Shown one piece after another: positions 26,228 through 34,455 of a stretch of DNA of 64,000 bases (the first letter of the stretch is position 1; every line of letters begins with the position of its first letter). The DNA comes from Caulifigura coniformis (lineage in GTDB: Bacteria; Planctomycetota; Planctomycetia; Planctomycetales; Planctomycetaceae). A model generated the notes under the pieces. That model did no database searches. It saw only the letters and a program-made list of their open reading frames with translations, and had not been told where the DNA came from. The translations under genes were made by a program, and so were the position numbers. The stretch is taken from contig NZ_CP036271.1 of NCBI RefSeq assembly GCF_007745175.1, positions 5,468,314 through 5,532,313 on the forward strand, given 5' to 3'.

Positions 26228-26854
26228 ATGCTGAAGACGATCACCAAGTGTTTGACCGGGGCGCTCGTCCTGGCTGCTGCCGCCATTTCGGGTCCCGCCG
26301 CAGCCCTCGCCCAGGATGCGCAGGCTCCGTTCTACGTGAAGTTCGAAACCACGAAGGGCGACTTCATTGTCGAGGTGAACCCCGAGTGGGCCCCCAACGG
26401 AGCCGCCCACGTCAAGGAACTGGTCGAAAGCAAGTTCTACGATGGCTGCGGGTTCTTCCGGAACGTCGATGGCTTCATGGTCCAGTTCGGCATGAACGGC
26501 GATCCCAAGGTCCAGGCCGAGTGGGGCGAAAAGACCATCAAGGACGACCCGGTGAAACGCTCCAACAAACGCGGCTTCCTCACCTACGCCCAGACCGCCG
26601 CTCCGAACAGCCGCTCGACGCAGCTGTTCATCAGCCACGGCGACAACTCCTTCCTTGATGGCCAGCGCTTCGCCCCGATCGGCGTCGTCGTTCAGGGCAT
26701 GACGGTCGTGGACAGCCTGTACAAGACCGGTGAAAACCCCGGCGAAACTCAGCCCATGATCAAGGCACAGGGGAACGAATACCTGAAGAAGAAGTACCCC
26801 CAGCTCGATTACATCAAGACGGCGCGGATCGTCGACAAGCCGGCCGCGAAGTAA
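26228..26854 (+). CDS. Cyclophilin-type peptidyl-prolyl isomerase, periplasmic
   Basis: A 208-residue protein with a cleavable Sec signal (TKCLTGALVLAAAAISGPAA, cut near ALAQ-DAQ) rather than a lipobox, then a cyclophilin domain nearly identical in layout to the upstream paralogue (FYVKFETTKGDFIVEVNPEW, FYDGCGFFRNVDGFMVQFGM, NSRSTQLFISHGDNSFLDGQ). The pair therefore divides between the outer or inner leaflet (lipoprotein) and soluble periplasm. ATG 26228 is set by GGGAG upstream and the signal peptide; an in-frame ATG at 26099 gives no signal sequence. The 26880-26929 inverted repeat follows. Confidence 0.93.
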   Translation: MLKTITKCLTGALVLAAAAISGPAAALAQDAQAPFYVKFETTKGDFIVEVNPEWAPNGAAHVKELVESKFYDGCGFFRNVDGFMVQFGMNGDPKVQAEWGEKTIKDDPVKRSNKRGFLTYAQTAAPNSRSTQLFISHGDNSFLDGQRFAPIGVVVQGMTVVDSLYKTGENPGETQPMIKAQGNEYLKKKYPQLDYIKTARIVDKPAAK

Positions 26855-26879
26855 TCGGCCTGCCAGGGTTTCGAGTCGT

Positions 26880-26933
26880 AGGAGTACAGCCTTCAGGCTG
26901 CATAGCGCAGATGAGGGAGCTGTACTCCTGCTT
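26880..26933 (+). repeat. Long inverted repeat / terminator-like REP element
   Basis: AGGAGTACAGC (26880-26890) pairs perfectly with GCTGTACTCCT (26919-26929) across a 28-nt loop that itself contains the small hairpin CAGCCTTCAGGCTG (26887-26900). The right arm is followed by GCTTTTGTTT, so it may also terminate the cyclophilin transcript. The same short hairpin style (TTCAGCC/GGCTGAA) occurs at 36963-36980. Confidence 0.6.
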
Positions 26934-26966
26934 TTGTTTGATCGCGACTCTTTTCGAGCGCCTCCC

Positions 26967-27914
26967 GTGAATTCGTCCTCCCCCGGCCCATTGCGAATCG
27001 CGACACGGGCCAGCGCCCTCGCCACCTGGCAGGCCGAGCACGTCGCCGCGCTGCTGCGGGCCGCGGTCGCCGATTGCCGCGTCGAACTCGTTCCCGTCAC
27101 GACTCAGGGTGACCGGGATCGGAATTCCGCGCTATCGACGTTTGGCGGCGTGGGAGTCTTCACCCGCGAGGTCCAGCAGGCCGTCCTTGATGGGCGGGCC
27201 GACCTCGCCGTCCACAGTCTCAAGGATCTCCCGACAGAGCCGACTGATGGCCTCCTGCTTGGCGCCGTGCTTCCCAGGGCCCCGCGCTGCGATGCGCTCC
27301 TTCTGCCTCACGGCCGGCCCTGTTCGTCCCTGGAGGAACTTCCGCAGGAGGCCCGCGTTGGAACCGGGAGCCTCCGGCGACAGGCCCAGTTACTCGCCCA
27401 TCGCCCCGATCTGCGGCTCGGAGAGATCCGCGGGAATCTCGATACGCGGCTGCGGAAGCTCGATGAAGGTGAGTTCGATGCGATCATCCTCGCGGAGGCA
27501 GGACTGCGCCGCCTTGGGTGGGAGAACCGCATCAGCCTCGTTCTGGCCCCCCCGGTGATGTTCCCGGCCACCGGCCAGGGCGCAATTGGAGTCGAATGTC
27601 GTGCCGACGACGAACGGACACGTTCCGCGCTCGCGCACCTCGATGATCCGGTGACGCGGATCGAAGTGACGGCCGAACGGGCCTGCCTCGGAGCCCTCCG
27701 CGCGGGTTGTCATGCCCCGGTTGGAGCGTGGTCCACTGTCGAGAAAACGCCCACCGGCGCAACGACACTTCACTTCGAGGCCGTGATCTGGAGCCGCGAT
27801 GGCTCGCAGCGGGTGAACGCCAAGGCTTCCGGCCCGGGACCGGAGGCCGCCCTCCTCGGGATTCAGGTCGCCCGCGAGCTGCGCGAGCAGGGAGGCGGCG
27901 ACCTGCTGCGGTGA
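26967..27914 (+). CDS. hemC: Hydroxymethylbilane synthase (porphobilinogen deaminase)
   Basis: A protein of about 315 residues that polymerises four porphobilinogens into hydroxymethylbilane in haem, sirohaem and corrinoid synthesis. Motifs are LRIATRASALATWQAEHV, DLAVHSLKDLPTE, RVGTGSLRRQAQLLAHRPDL, IRGNLDTRLRKLDEGEFDA and, at the dipyrromethane-cofactor site, LGALRAGCHAPVGA with the attachment cysteine. GTG 26967 is preferred since the family starts with the LRIATR strand; an in-frame TTG at 26934 lies inside the preceding hairpin tail. The usual neighbours (hemD, hemB) are absent; a glycosyltransferase gene follows after 36 nt. Confidence 0.95.
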   Translation: MNSSSPGPLRIATRASALATWQAEHVAALLRAAVADCRVELVPVTTQGDRDRNSALSTFGGVGVFTREVQQAVLDGRADLAVHSLKDLPTEPTDGLLLGAVLPRAPRCDALLLPHGRPCSSLEELPQEARVGTGSLRRQAQLLAHRPDLRLGEIRGNLDTRLRKLDEGEFDAIILAEAGLRRLGWENRISLVLAPPVMFPATGQGAIGVECRADDERTRSALAHLDDPVTRIEVTAERACLGALRAGCHAPVGAWSTVEKTPTGATTLHFEAVIWSRDGSQRVNAKASGPGPEAALLGIQVARELREQGGGDLLR

Positions 27915-27950
27915 AGACGGGGATTTCAACAGGACGCTGTTTCGGTCACG

Positions 27951-29105
27951 ATGTCGAAACCGGCCCTGATCTGCCCCTCGATTCCGCCCGTGTCGTCACC
28001 GACGCCCATCGCCCTGTGCATCACCGATCTCGACCCTGGCGGGGCCGAGAAGGCGCTCGTTCAGGTCGTCACCCGGCTGGATCGAAGTCAGTGGGCCCCG
28101 GTCGTCTATTGCCTGGGACGGCGCGGGGCGCTCGCCGATCAACTCGAGGCCCACAGCATCGAGACGCACTCGCTTGATGCCGGCAGGCGCGACCTGTTGG
28201 TCGTCACCCGGCTGGCAAAGCGACTTCGGCAACGTCCGCCCGCATTGATCCAGACGTTTCTGTTCCACGGCAACCTTGCCGGCAGATTGGCCGCCCTCAT
28301 CGCCGGCGTGCCGCTGGTCGTGTCCGGCGTTCGCGTGGCGGAGCGCGACAAGCGCTGGCACGTCCGTCTGGAACGCTGGACGAAGCGTCTCGTCACACAT
28401 CACGTGTGCGTCAGCCCATCGGTCGCCGACTTCACCCGGCGTGAGCTTCGGCTGCAGCAAGACGCCGTCAGTGTCATTCCGAACGGCGTCGATTCGGCCG
28501 CCATTTCGTCGGCGTCCCCCGCGGATCTTTCGCAGTTCGGTATTCCAGGGAACGCACGGACCCTGCTGTTTGTCGGCCGGCTCGATGTCCAGAAGGGCAT
28601 CTCGGTGCTGCTCGACGCGTTCCGGGCACTGGCGCTCGGGCACCCGGATCTCCATCTCCTGGTCGTTGGGGCGGGGCCATTGGAGGCGGGCATCCGCCAG
28701 TTTGTTCGTGCCCATGGGCTGGATCGCACGATCCATCTGGCGGGACGCCGCGACGATGTCCCATCGCTGATGCGGTCGGCCCAGGCGCTGGTTCTCCCTT
28801 CTTTATGGGAGGGAATGCCCAACGTGGTTCTTGAGGCGATGGCGGCAGGGCTTCCCGTCGTCGCCACGGCCGTCGACGGGACGGCCGACGTGGTCACGGA
28901 CAGGGTCACTGGCTGGCTCTGCCCGCCAGGGTCTGCCGACGCTCTGTCGCAGCGTGTGAGCGATTGCCTCGCCGCTCCGGAGCAGGCCGTGAGTGTTGCA
29001 AAAGCTGCGCAAGTCTCTGTTAAAGAACGATTTGCGTGGATCTCTGTTGCGGCGAGCTACCAGCGACTCTGGCTCGAGTTGATCGATCGGCGCGGCCGAA
29101 ACTGA
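27951..29105 (+). CDS. Glycosyltransferase, family 4 type
   Basis: A 384-residue GT-B enzyme. The N-terminus has ALCITDLDPGGAEKALVQVV, then ALIQTFLFHGNLAGRLAAL and HHVCVSPSVADFTRRELRL; the C-terminal domain contains TLLFVGRLDVQKGISVLLDA and VLPSLWEGMPNVVLEAMAAG with the conserved Glu pair. It is not linked to the polysaccharide cluster at 8-16 kb. Only 36 nt separates it from hemC, so the two may share a transcript, though no metabolic link is evident. It ends about 120 nt before the mraZ promoter region. Confidence 0.9.
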   Translation: MSKPALICPSIPPVSSPTPIALCITDLDPGGAEKALVQVVTRLDRSQWAPVVYCLGRRGALADQLEAHSIETHSLDAGRRDLLVVTRLAKRLRQRPPALIQTFLFHGNLAGRLAALIAGVPLVVSGVRVAERDKRWHVRLERWTKRLVTHHVCVSPSVADFTRRELRLQQDAVSVIPNGVDSAAISSASPADLSQFGIPGNARTLLFVGRLDVQKGISVLLDAFRALALGHPDLHLLVVGAGPLEAGIRQFVRAHGLDRTIHLAGRRDDVPSLMRSAQALVLPSLWEGMPNVVLEAMAAGLPVVATAVDGTADVVTDRVTGWLCPPGSADALSQRVSDCLAAPEQAVSVAKAAQVSVKERFAWISVAASYQRLWLELIDRRGRN

Positions 29106-29223
29106 GCCCCTCGACACGAGTGGGCGGGCAACTCGAAGAATCTTGAAAATTCCCAATTCCAAGTGGGGACAGGACCTCGGACGAATTGCGCGCGGGGGAA
29201 CCCCACCACGTCACACAAGTTGC

Positions 29224-29251
29224 TTGACGATGGGGCTGTGTGCACTAATTT
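29224..29251 (+). promoter_or_regulatory. Candidate mraZ promoter
   Basis: TTGACG (29224-29229) and TAATTT (29246-29251) are 16 nt apart, immediately before and overlapping the start of the MraZ box. Start of transcription would be about 160 nt ahead of the mraZ ATG. Confidence 0.45.
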
Positions 29252-29275
29252 GGGGCCCTGTGGGGCCAGGTGGGA
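29231..29275 (+). promoter_or_regulatory. MraZ-binding box (TGGGR repeats)
   Basis: TGGGG at 29251-29255 and 29261-29265 and TGGGA at 29271-29275 are three direct repeats spaced by exactly 5 nt; a fourth TGGGG at 29231-29235 is in the same 10-bp phase with one unit missing. MraZ is known to bind TGGGN repeats with 5-nt spacers upstream of its own gene, so this is a strong autoregulatory site. It overlaps the candidate -10 element. Confidence 0.85.
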
Positions 29276-29421
29276 AAGGGGTGGTTCGAGCAGACTTTCA
29301 CGCTAACTGCATCTGGAGAATGGGATTGTGGATGGGCCGTTTCGACGACCCGGCAGAATTCGACTCCAGTGCTGAACAAGTTTGCACATCCCGATGACCG
29401 TTGACCTTGATCGCCTGAACG

Positions 29422-29859
29422 ATGCCGCTGACAGGAACATTTCAGCGCTCGCTCGACGACAAACAACGGCTGTCGTTGCCCAAGTCATTTCGCGACGAAC
29501 TGGTTTCGGAAGAAGCCCCGGAACTCTTTCTGGCGCCGGAAACGGACCAGTCCCTGTCGCTGTTTTCCGCGGACACTTTCAATCGTCGCGCTCAGCGACT
29601 TGAACAAGACCCGGCCGTTCAAGGCCGGGCCAAAAACTACCTTCGACTTTACTACTCGCAGGCGGAACAGGTGGAGCCGGACAGTCAGGGACGCATCCGC
29701 GTCCCCGAGCGGCTTCTCAAGTTCGCCGGCGTCTCTCAGGACGTTGTCCTCCTGGGGGTGAACGACCATGTGGAACTCTGGGATCGGGCCCGGTGGGAAT
29801 CCTTCCTCTCCGAGCACAGCCCTGCATTCGACCGGTTGGTGAGCGAGGCCTTTTCGTAG
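29422..29859 (+). CDS. mraZ: MraZ transcriptional regulator
   Basis: A 145-residue protein with two AbrB-like swapped-hairpin domains: LTGTFQRSLDDKQRLSLPKS near the N-terminus and EPDSQGRIRVPERLLKFAGV in the second half, each with the D-x-K/Q-x-R-hydrophobic-x-hydrophobic-P motif. MraZ forms a ring-shaped oligomer and represses the division and cell-wall (dcw) cluster, of which it is normally the first gene. Here no rsmH, ftsL, ftsI or mur gene follows, in line with the scattered dcw cluster and missing FtsZ of planctomycetes. A four-unit MraZ box lies 147-191 nt upstream. The 3' side runs to a terminator at 30120-30160. Confidence 0.93.
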   Translation: MPLTGTFQRSLDDKQRLSLPKSFRDELVSEEAPELFLAPETDQSLSLFSADTFNRRAQRLEQDPAVQGRAKNYLRLYYSQAEQVEPDSQGRIRVPERLLKFAGVSQDVVLLGVNDHVELWDRARWESFLSEHSPAFDRLVSEAFS

Positions 29860-30598
29860 GGAGTTTTCAGGGATGATCGCCGGGTGCTGAGGATCAGCAG
29901 CCGGTCAACGATCGAAGGAACAATCGAGGTTTCCGCCTGCTACCGGGCATGCGGATTCGCGGGCAGGGATGAACCGCGGTTGGAACGCTGCAGGGAGGTC
30001 TACGCCCCCTTTGCTCGTTCACCTCGCCTCTCAGCGGGTGCGGAACGGATTCTGCGCGGGAGGTCAGGATTTCTCCTACGGCTCGGAGTGATGCACGGAA
30101 GCAGAGCCGACTGAGTGAAGAAGGCCGATGGCTGCTGGGAGCAGCCATCGGCCTTTTTTTCGTATCTGGAACGAGCGTTTCGGGACGCTACCCGCGGGCG
30201 GGTACGGGGGAGGGCGATCCCCGCACGGAGTCTTCCCCGTTCCGCGCAACCCTGCACGGAGGTATGGAGGGACCATGCCGATCAGCCATTCACACTCATC
30301 ACGCCTCAGCAATCCGCCGCTCAGTCACCCGCAGCGGTCGGGGCGGGGAGGCTGCGCCCCGCGAGGCTCGAGGAGCCACACGGAGGAAGGGCAACAGAAC
30401 CGGACGGGCCCCTGGCCCCGAACTCCTTGCTCGTCAGTCATCAGACAGGTCCTCCACCGCGAGACGGCCGGCCTGAAGTCGCGGAACCCCCTTATTTTCG
30501 CTCAGAAGCCTGCCCAGCGTGCGCGAGCCGCGGTATCCTTGGACGTTCGTCGGCCGCGTTCGTGATGCGGTGCGCCGGTCTTCTCTCTGGAGTGAGTC
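29860..30598. other. Long region without a convincing gene, containing a strong terminator
   Basis: 739 bp between mraZ and the TlpA-like gene. The first 260 nt end in a very strong terminator (30120-30160), so they are either a long mraZ 3' untranslated region or an independent small RNA. A GTG-started frame 29884-30114 could encode 76 Arg-rich residues, but its codon use is unlike the neighbours. The part after 30160 is GC-rich with several small hairpins; an ATG at 30276 with a GGAGG-like site could start a 96-residue basic peptide of low credibility. No tRNA, 6S, SRP or RNase P RNA signature seen. Confidence 0.35.
30120..30160 (+). terminator. Strong intrinsic terminator
   Basis: A 15-bp stem: AAGGCCGATGGCTGC (30121-30135) pairs with GCAGCCATCGGCCTT (30141-30155), then a run of Ts to 30160. 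It ends whatever transcript crosses 29860-30120. Confidence 0.9.
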
Positions 30599-31807
30599 AT
30601 GCCCCGCCTCTGGCTGTCCCGCCGCGTCGCCCCCATTGCGCTCGTTTCGCTGCTCTCTTCATCTTCCGCTTTCGCCCAGGACGAATCCAAGGCTCCGCCG
30701 GCCCCCACCGATCAGCCCGCCATCACGGCTCCCGCGGACGCTCCGCAGGTGGATCCGTTCCAGATTCCGGACGGCAACGATCCGCAGGTCCTGCAGAAAT
30801 TCCTGGAACGCCTGTTCCAGACCCCCCCCGCCAACCGCAGCCTGTCCGGTCGCCAGGAACACCTCCGCAAGGTCGAAGCGGCCATCGCGAAGGTGCAGCA
30901 GAAGGAACTCGATGAAGCCACGGCCCTGACTTCGTCCGACATGCGGTTCCAGATCCTGCAGTTCCTCGAACGGAGTGGCGATCCGGCAGCGGCCGCCGAC
31001 CGGCAGCGGTTCATCGAGACTCTCTCAAAGCACAAGCTGCCCAAGGTCGCGGAACGCGGCACTCTGTACGGCCTCGCCGTGCGCGTTTCGGGCATGGGCG
31101 GCCTGAAGGCGGACGCCCGGCAGAAACTGATCGATGATGTGGCCGCTTACATCGGCGCCGGGGAGGTTTCGGAAGAGCGCTATTCGCTCGCCACGCAGAC
31201 TCCCGAATTGCTCGCCCAACTCGGCGACAACGAACTCGCTGCGAAGGCGCTCGAGACATTCGCGAAGGCGTTCGAAAGCCGCAAGGACGATCGGGTCTCC
31301 GACCTCGTCAACCAGTTGCGGGCGACCGGCCGGCGCTATGGCCTTGTGGGAAAGCCGATGAAGGTCGAAGGCAAGACCGTCGATGGCAAGCCCTTCAACG
31401 TGGAATCGCTCAAGGGCAAGGTCGTGCTGGTCGACTTCTGGGCGACCTGGTGCGGCCCGTGCCTCGAGGAACTGCCGCACGTGCAGGAGCTGTACAACGG
31501 ATACAACAAGAAGGGCTTCGAGGTGGTCGGAGTGAGCCTGGACCAGGAGAAAGACGTCCTGCAGGCATTCCTCGCCGAGAAGAAGCTTCCCTGGGTGCAG
31601 TTGTACTCGGAGGCAGAGGGAGACGGCGGATGGTCGAATCCGATTGCCAGGTACTACGGGATCAGCGCCATTCCGACGGCGATCCTGATCGGGAAGGACG
31701 GCAATGTGGTGTCGCTCAACGCAACGGGGCGTGAACTGACCGCTCTTCTGGAAAAGCTTCTCGGGCCTCCCGACGCACCGAAGGAAGAAGCGCCCAAGAG
31801 CGAGTAA
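30599..31807 (+). CDS. TlpA/ResA-like thioredoxin-domain protein
   Basis: A 402-residue exported protein. A signal peptide (LSRRVAPIALVSLLSSSSAFA, residues about 5-25) is followed by a Pro-rich linker and an alpha-helical domain of about 200 residues. The C-terminal thioredoxin domain (about 255-390) has FWATWCGPCLEELPHVQELY with redox-active WCGPC, VGVSLDQEKDVLQAF and YGISAIPTAILIGKDGNVVS with the cis-Pro. Such proteins reduce disulfides, often during cytochrome c maturation, or act as general envelope oxidoreductases. GGAG at 30588-30591 precedes ATG 30599. The next gene, also redoxin-related, follows after 59 nt. Confidence 0.9.
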   Translation: MPRLWLSRRVAPIALVSLLSSSSAFAQDESKAPPAPTDQPAITAPADAPQVDPFQIPDGNDPQVLQKFLERLFQTPPANRSLSGRQEHLRKVEAAIAKVQQKELDEATALTSSDMRFQILQFLERSGDPAAAADRQRFIETLSKHKLPKVAERGTLYGLAVRVSGMGGLKADARQKLIDDVAAYIGAGEVSEERYSLATQTPELLAQLGDNELAAKALETFAKAFESRKDDRVSDLVNQLRATGRRYGLVGKPMKVEGKTVDGKPFNVESLKGKVVLVDFWATWCGPCLEELPHVQELYNGYNKKGFEVVGVSLDQEKDVLQAFLAEKKLPWVQLYSEAEGDGGWSNPIARYYGISAIPTAILIGKDGNVVSLNATGRELTALLEKLLGPPDAPKEEAPKSE

Positions 31808-31866
31808 GACACTCGCTTCGTGACTGTGCATGGACGCGATCGTCTCGCCTGCTGAGGACGTGATCG

Positions 31867-34344
31867 ATGGTGCGTCGTGGAACCGCCTGGAGTCGTCGCC
31901 GCGCCGTGCTGGCGCTCGGTTTTTTGAGCGGCCTGATCCCGGGACCCGCGTTCCCGCAGGACGCCGGGCCCGCGCAGGGGCACTCGCTGCATGGCGAGGC
32001 CTTTAACGAAGGCCCGCGCCAGGCCGCACGGCGGATCGCCGGCACGGGAAAGGTCCACTTCGAAGTTTCCTCCAAGGCCCCGGACGTCCAGGCGTTCATC
32101 GACCAGGGCTTCGGCCAGCTTCACGGTTACTGGTATTACGAGGCCGAGCGCTCATTCCGCCAGGCGGCAGCGCTCGATCCCGAATGCGCCATCGCCTACT
32201 GGGGCATGGCGCTCGCCAACGTGAACAACGTCGATCGCGCCAAGAAGTTCATGGCGAAGGCGACCGAAAAGGCGGGCAAGGCATCGCCCCGCGAGAAAAA
32301 ATACCTCGACGCCTGGAAAGCCTACTACGACAAGGCCGAATCCACGACGCCCGAGAAGAAGGACGGCGAAAAGAAGGACGCCGAGAAAAACGACGCCGCA
32401 AAGAAGGAGGAGATAACCAAGGGCGAAAGCACCCGGCCCGAACGTGGGCGCACGGGAGACCGCGAAAACGCGAACGTAGCCCGCCGCAAAGCGCTGGTGA
32501 AAGCCCTCGAGGGCATCATCTACGATCACCCCGACGATCTCGAAGCCCGGGCACTCCTCGTTGCACAGCTCTGGGAGAACAACTCGAAGGGAGTGCCGCT
32601 CGTCTCGTTCGTCGCCATGGACGCTCTGATCAAGGACGTCCTGTCGGTGAACCCCGAGCATCCGGTCCACCATTACCGCATTCACATCTGGGACATCGAG
32701 AAGGCCAATCAGGGGTTGGCCGCCGCTGCGAACTGCGGCCCCGCCGCCCCCGGCATTGCGCACATGTGGCACATGCCGGGCCACATCTACTCCAAGCTGA
32801 AACGTTATGATGACGCGGCCTGGCAGCAGGAGGCCTCGGCCCGGACCGACCACGCATATATGGTCGGCGACCTGATCCTGCCCGACCAGATCCACAACTA
32901 CGCCCACAACAACGAGTGGCTCACGCGAGATCTGACGTTCATCGGCCGCGGGTATGACGCGCTGGAGATGACGAAGGCCCTGATCCGCAACCCGGCCCAT
33001 CCCAAATACAACGCCTACGACGCCAGGAAGAGTTTCGGCTTCGGACGCGAGCGGATGAGCGAAGTGCTGACCGCCTTCGAGCTGTGGGACGAGACGCTCT
33101 GCCTGGCGGACTCCCCATTCTTCAACGCCACCAATCTTGAGTCCGAACAGGTGCGACGGCTGCGGCTTCTCGGCCGGGCCTGCTTCCGGAAGGGTGACCT
33201 CTCCCGCGGATGCGAAGTGCTCGGCGACGTCATGCGCCTGAAGCAGCAGGTGATCGACGAGCGCGACGCGGCGATCGCGAAGGCCAAGGCCGATGGGAAA
33301 CCGACCGGCAAGGCCGAGTCGGATGCCAAAGGCCGGCTCCCCCGCCTGGAGGAGGCCATCGCTGAACTGTCCGGCTACGTCCACCTGCATTACGGCGCCT
33401 ATGACGACGCCAAGGCCAGCTTCGCGGCCGCGGGCAAAATGGATCAGTCGACGATTGCCGATCTCCGTTTCCGTTCCGGGAAAGGGGATGAAGCGATTGA
33501 TCTCCTGCGGCGCGAAGTGAAATCGCATCAGGGCGAAGTCCTGCCACAGGCGAGGCTCGTCGAGATGCTGGCCCGCGCCGGTCGCACTGACGACGCGAAG
33601 AAAGAATTCGAAGCCCTGCGTCCTCTGGCGGCCGACCTCGATCCCCGGACGCCGATCTTCGCGCGGTTGGCCGATCTGGCCAAAGGCTGGGGAATCCACG
33701 GCGACTGGCGGACCCCGCGACCGGCCAAGACCGATGTCGGGCAGCGGCCTCCGCTCGATTCACTCGGCCCGTTCAGCTGGACGGTGCCGGCGGCATCGCC
33801 GTGGCGGCTGCCAGGCGAAGGGGGTGGAGAACAGGCCCTCGCCGATGCAGCGGGCCGGCCGCAGGTTGTCGTATTCTCTCTTGGCGCCGAGTGCCTGCAC
33901 TGCAGCGAGCAGGTGCAGAAGTTCGCTGACGAACGGAAGAAATTTGCCGCTGCGGGCCTGAAGCCGGTGATCATCAGTTCCGACCCTGTGGCCAGCCTGC
34001 ACAAGGCGGCCGAGGCCTGGAAAGGTGACCCCACGGAGCAAGGAGCCCCCTATCCGTTCCCGCTGCTTTCGGATGAGTCGCTGGCGACGTTCAAGGCGTG
34101 GCGCTGCTTCGACGACTTCGAAGGCCGTCCGCTGCATGGGACGTTCCTGGTCGATGGAAACGGCAAGCTGCAGTGGTGGGATATCGGCCCCGAGCCGTTC
34201 ATGAATGTCGATTTCCTGATTGAGGAATCGAAGCGGCTTCTGGCGATCGATGCCGCCCTGGCGTCCCCCGGTCGGCCGCAATTGACGCCGTGCACCCCGC
34301 CGTCAGCGGAGACGCAGGCCGCCGTGCAGCCGGCGGCGCAGTGA
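31867..34344 (+). CDS. Exported TPR protein with C-terminal redoxin domain
   Basis: An 825-residue protein. It has a signal-like N-terminus (RRAVLALGFLSGLIPGPAFP), then helical TPR-like repeats (for example FGQLHGYWYYEAERSFRQAA and DPECAIAYWGMALANVNNVD) interrupted by a Lys/Glu-rich low-complexity stretch (about 158-200), and HMPGHIYSKLKRYDDAAWQQ. Residues about 640-800 are an AhpC/TSA-like fold with LGAECLHCSEQVQKFADERK (Cys-x-x-Cys), PVIISSDPVASLHKAAEAWK and HGTFLVDGNGKLQWWDIG. It may couple protein-protein contacts to thiol redox chemistry in the periplasm. It follows the TlpA-like gene on the same strand. The exact role is unknown. Confidence 0.75.
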   Translation: MVRRGTAWSRRRAVLALGFLSGLIPGPAFPQDAGPAQGHSLHGEAFNEGPRQAARRIAGTGKVHFEVSSKAPDVQAFIDQGFGQLHGYWYYEAERSFRQAAALDPECAIAYWGMALANVNNVDRAKKFMAKATEKAGKASPREKKYLDAWKAYYDKAESTTPEKKDGEKKDAEKNDAAKKEEITKGESTRPERGRTGDRENANVARRKALVKALEGIIYDHPDDLEARALLVAQLWENNSKGVPLVSFVAMDALIKDVLSVNPEHPVHHYRIHIWDIEKANQGLAAAANCGPAAPGIAHMWHMPGHIYSKLKRYDDAAWQQEASARTDHAYMVGDLILPDQIHNYAHNNEWLTRDLTFIGRGYDALEMTKALIRNPAHPKYNAYDARKSFGFGRERMSEVLTAFELWDETLCLADSPFFNATNLESEQVRRLRLLGRACFRKGDLSRGCEVLGDVMRLKQQVIDERDAAIAKAKADGKPTGKAESDAKGRLPRLEEAIAELSGYVHLHYGAYDDAKASFAAAGKMDQSTIADLRFRSGKGDEAIDLLRREVKSHQGEVLPQARLVEMLARAGRTDDAKKEFEALRPLAADLDPRTPIFARLADLAKGWGIHGDWRTPRPAKTDVGQRPPLDSLGPFSWTVPAASPWRLPGEGGGEQALADAAGRPQVVVFSLGAECLHCSEQVQKFADERKKFAAAGLKPVIISSDPVASLHKAAEAWKGDPTEQGAPYPFPLLSDESLATFKAWRCFDDFEGRPLHGTFLVDGNGKLQWWDIGPEPFMNVDFLIEESKRLLAIDAALASPGRPQLTPCTPPSAETQAAVQPAAQ

Positions 34345-34455
34345 GGTCCGGCGTTGCAGCATCACGACGGGCGGGCTACAAGCGCTTCGCCGCAGAACAG
34401 AGTCTGGTTCCGGCGCTGGCACGAATGTCTGCATGTCGACCGTCTGAATTGATCC

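Noticed and set aside
29281-29294. GGTTCGAGC resembling a tRNA T-loop
   Set aside because: No acceptor, D or anticodon arm can be folded around it.
30276-30565. A 96-residue basic reading frame with a GGAGG-like site
   Set aside because: Codon use differs from neighbours and the product has no recognisable composition; kept only as a remark in the gap entry.
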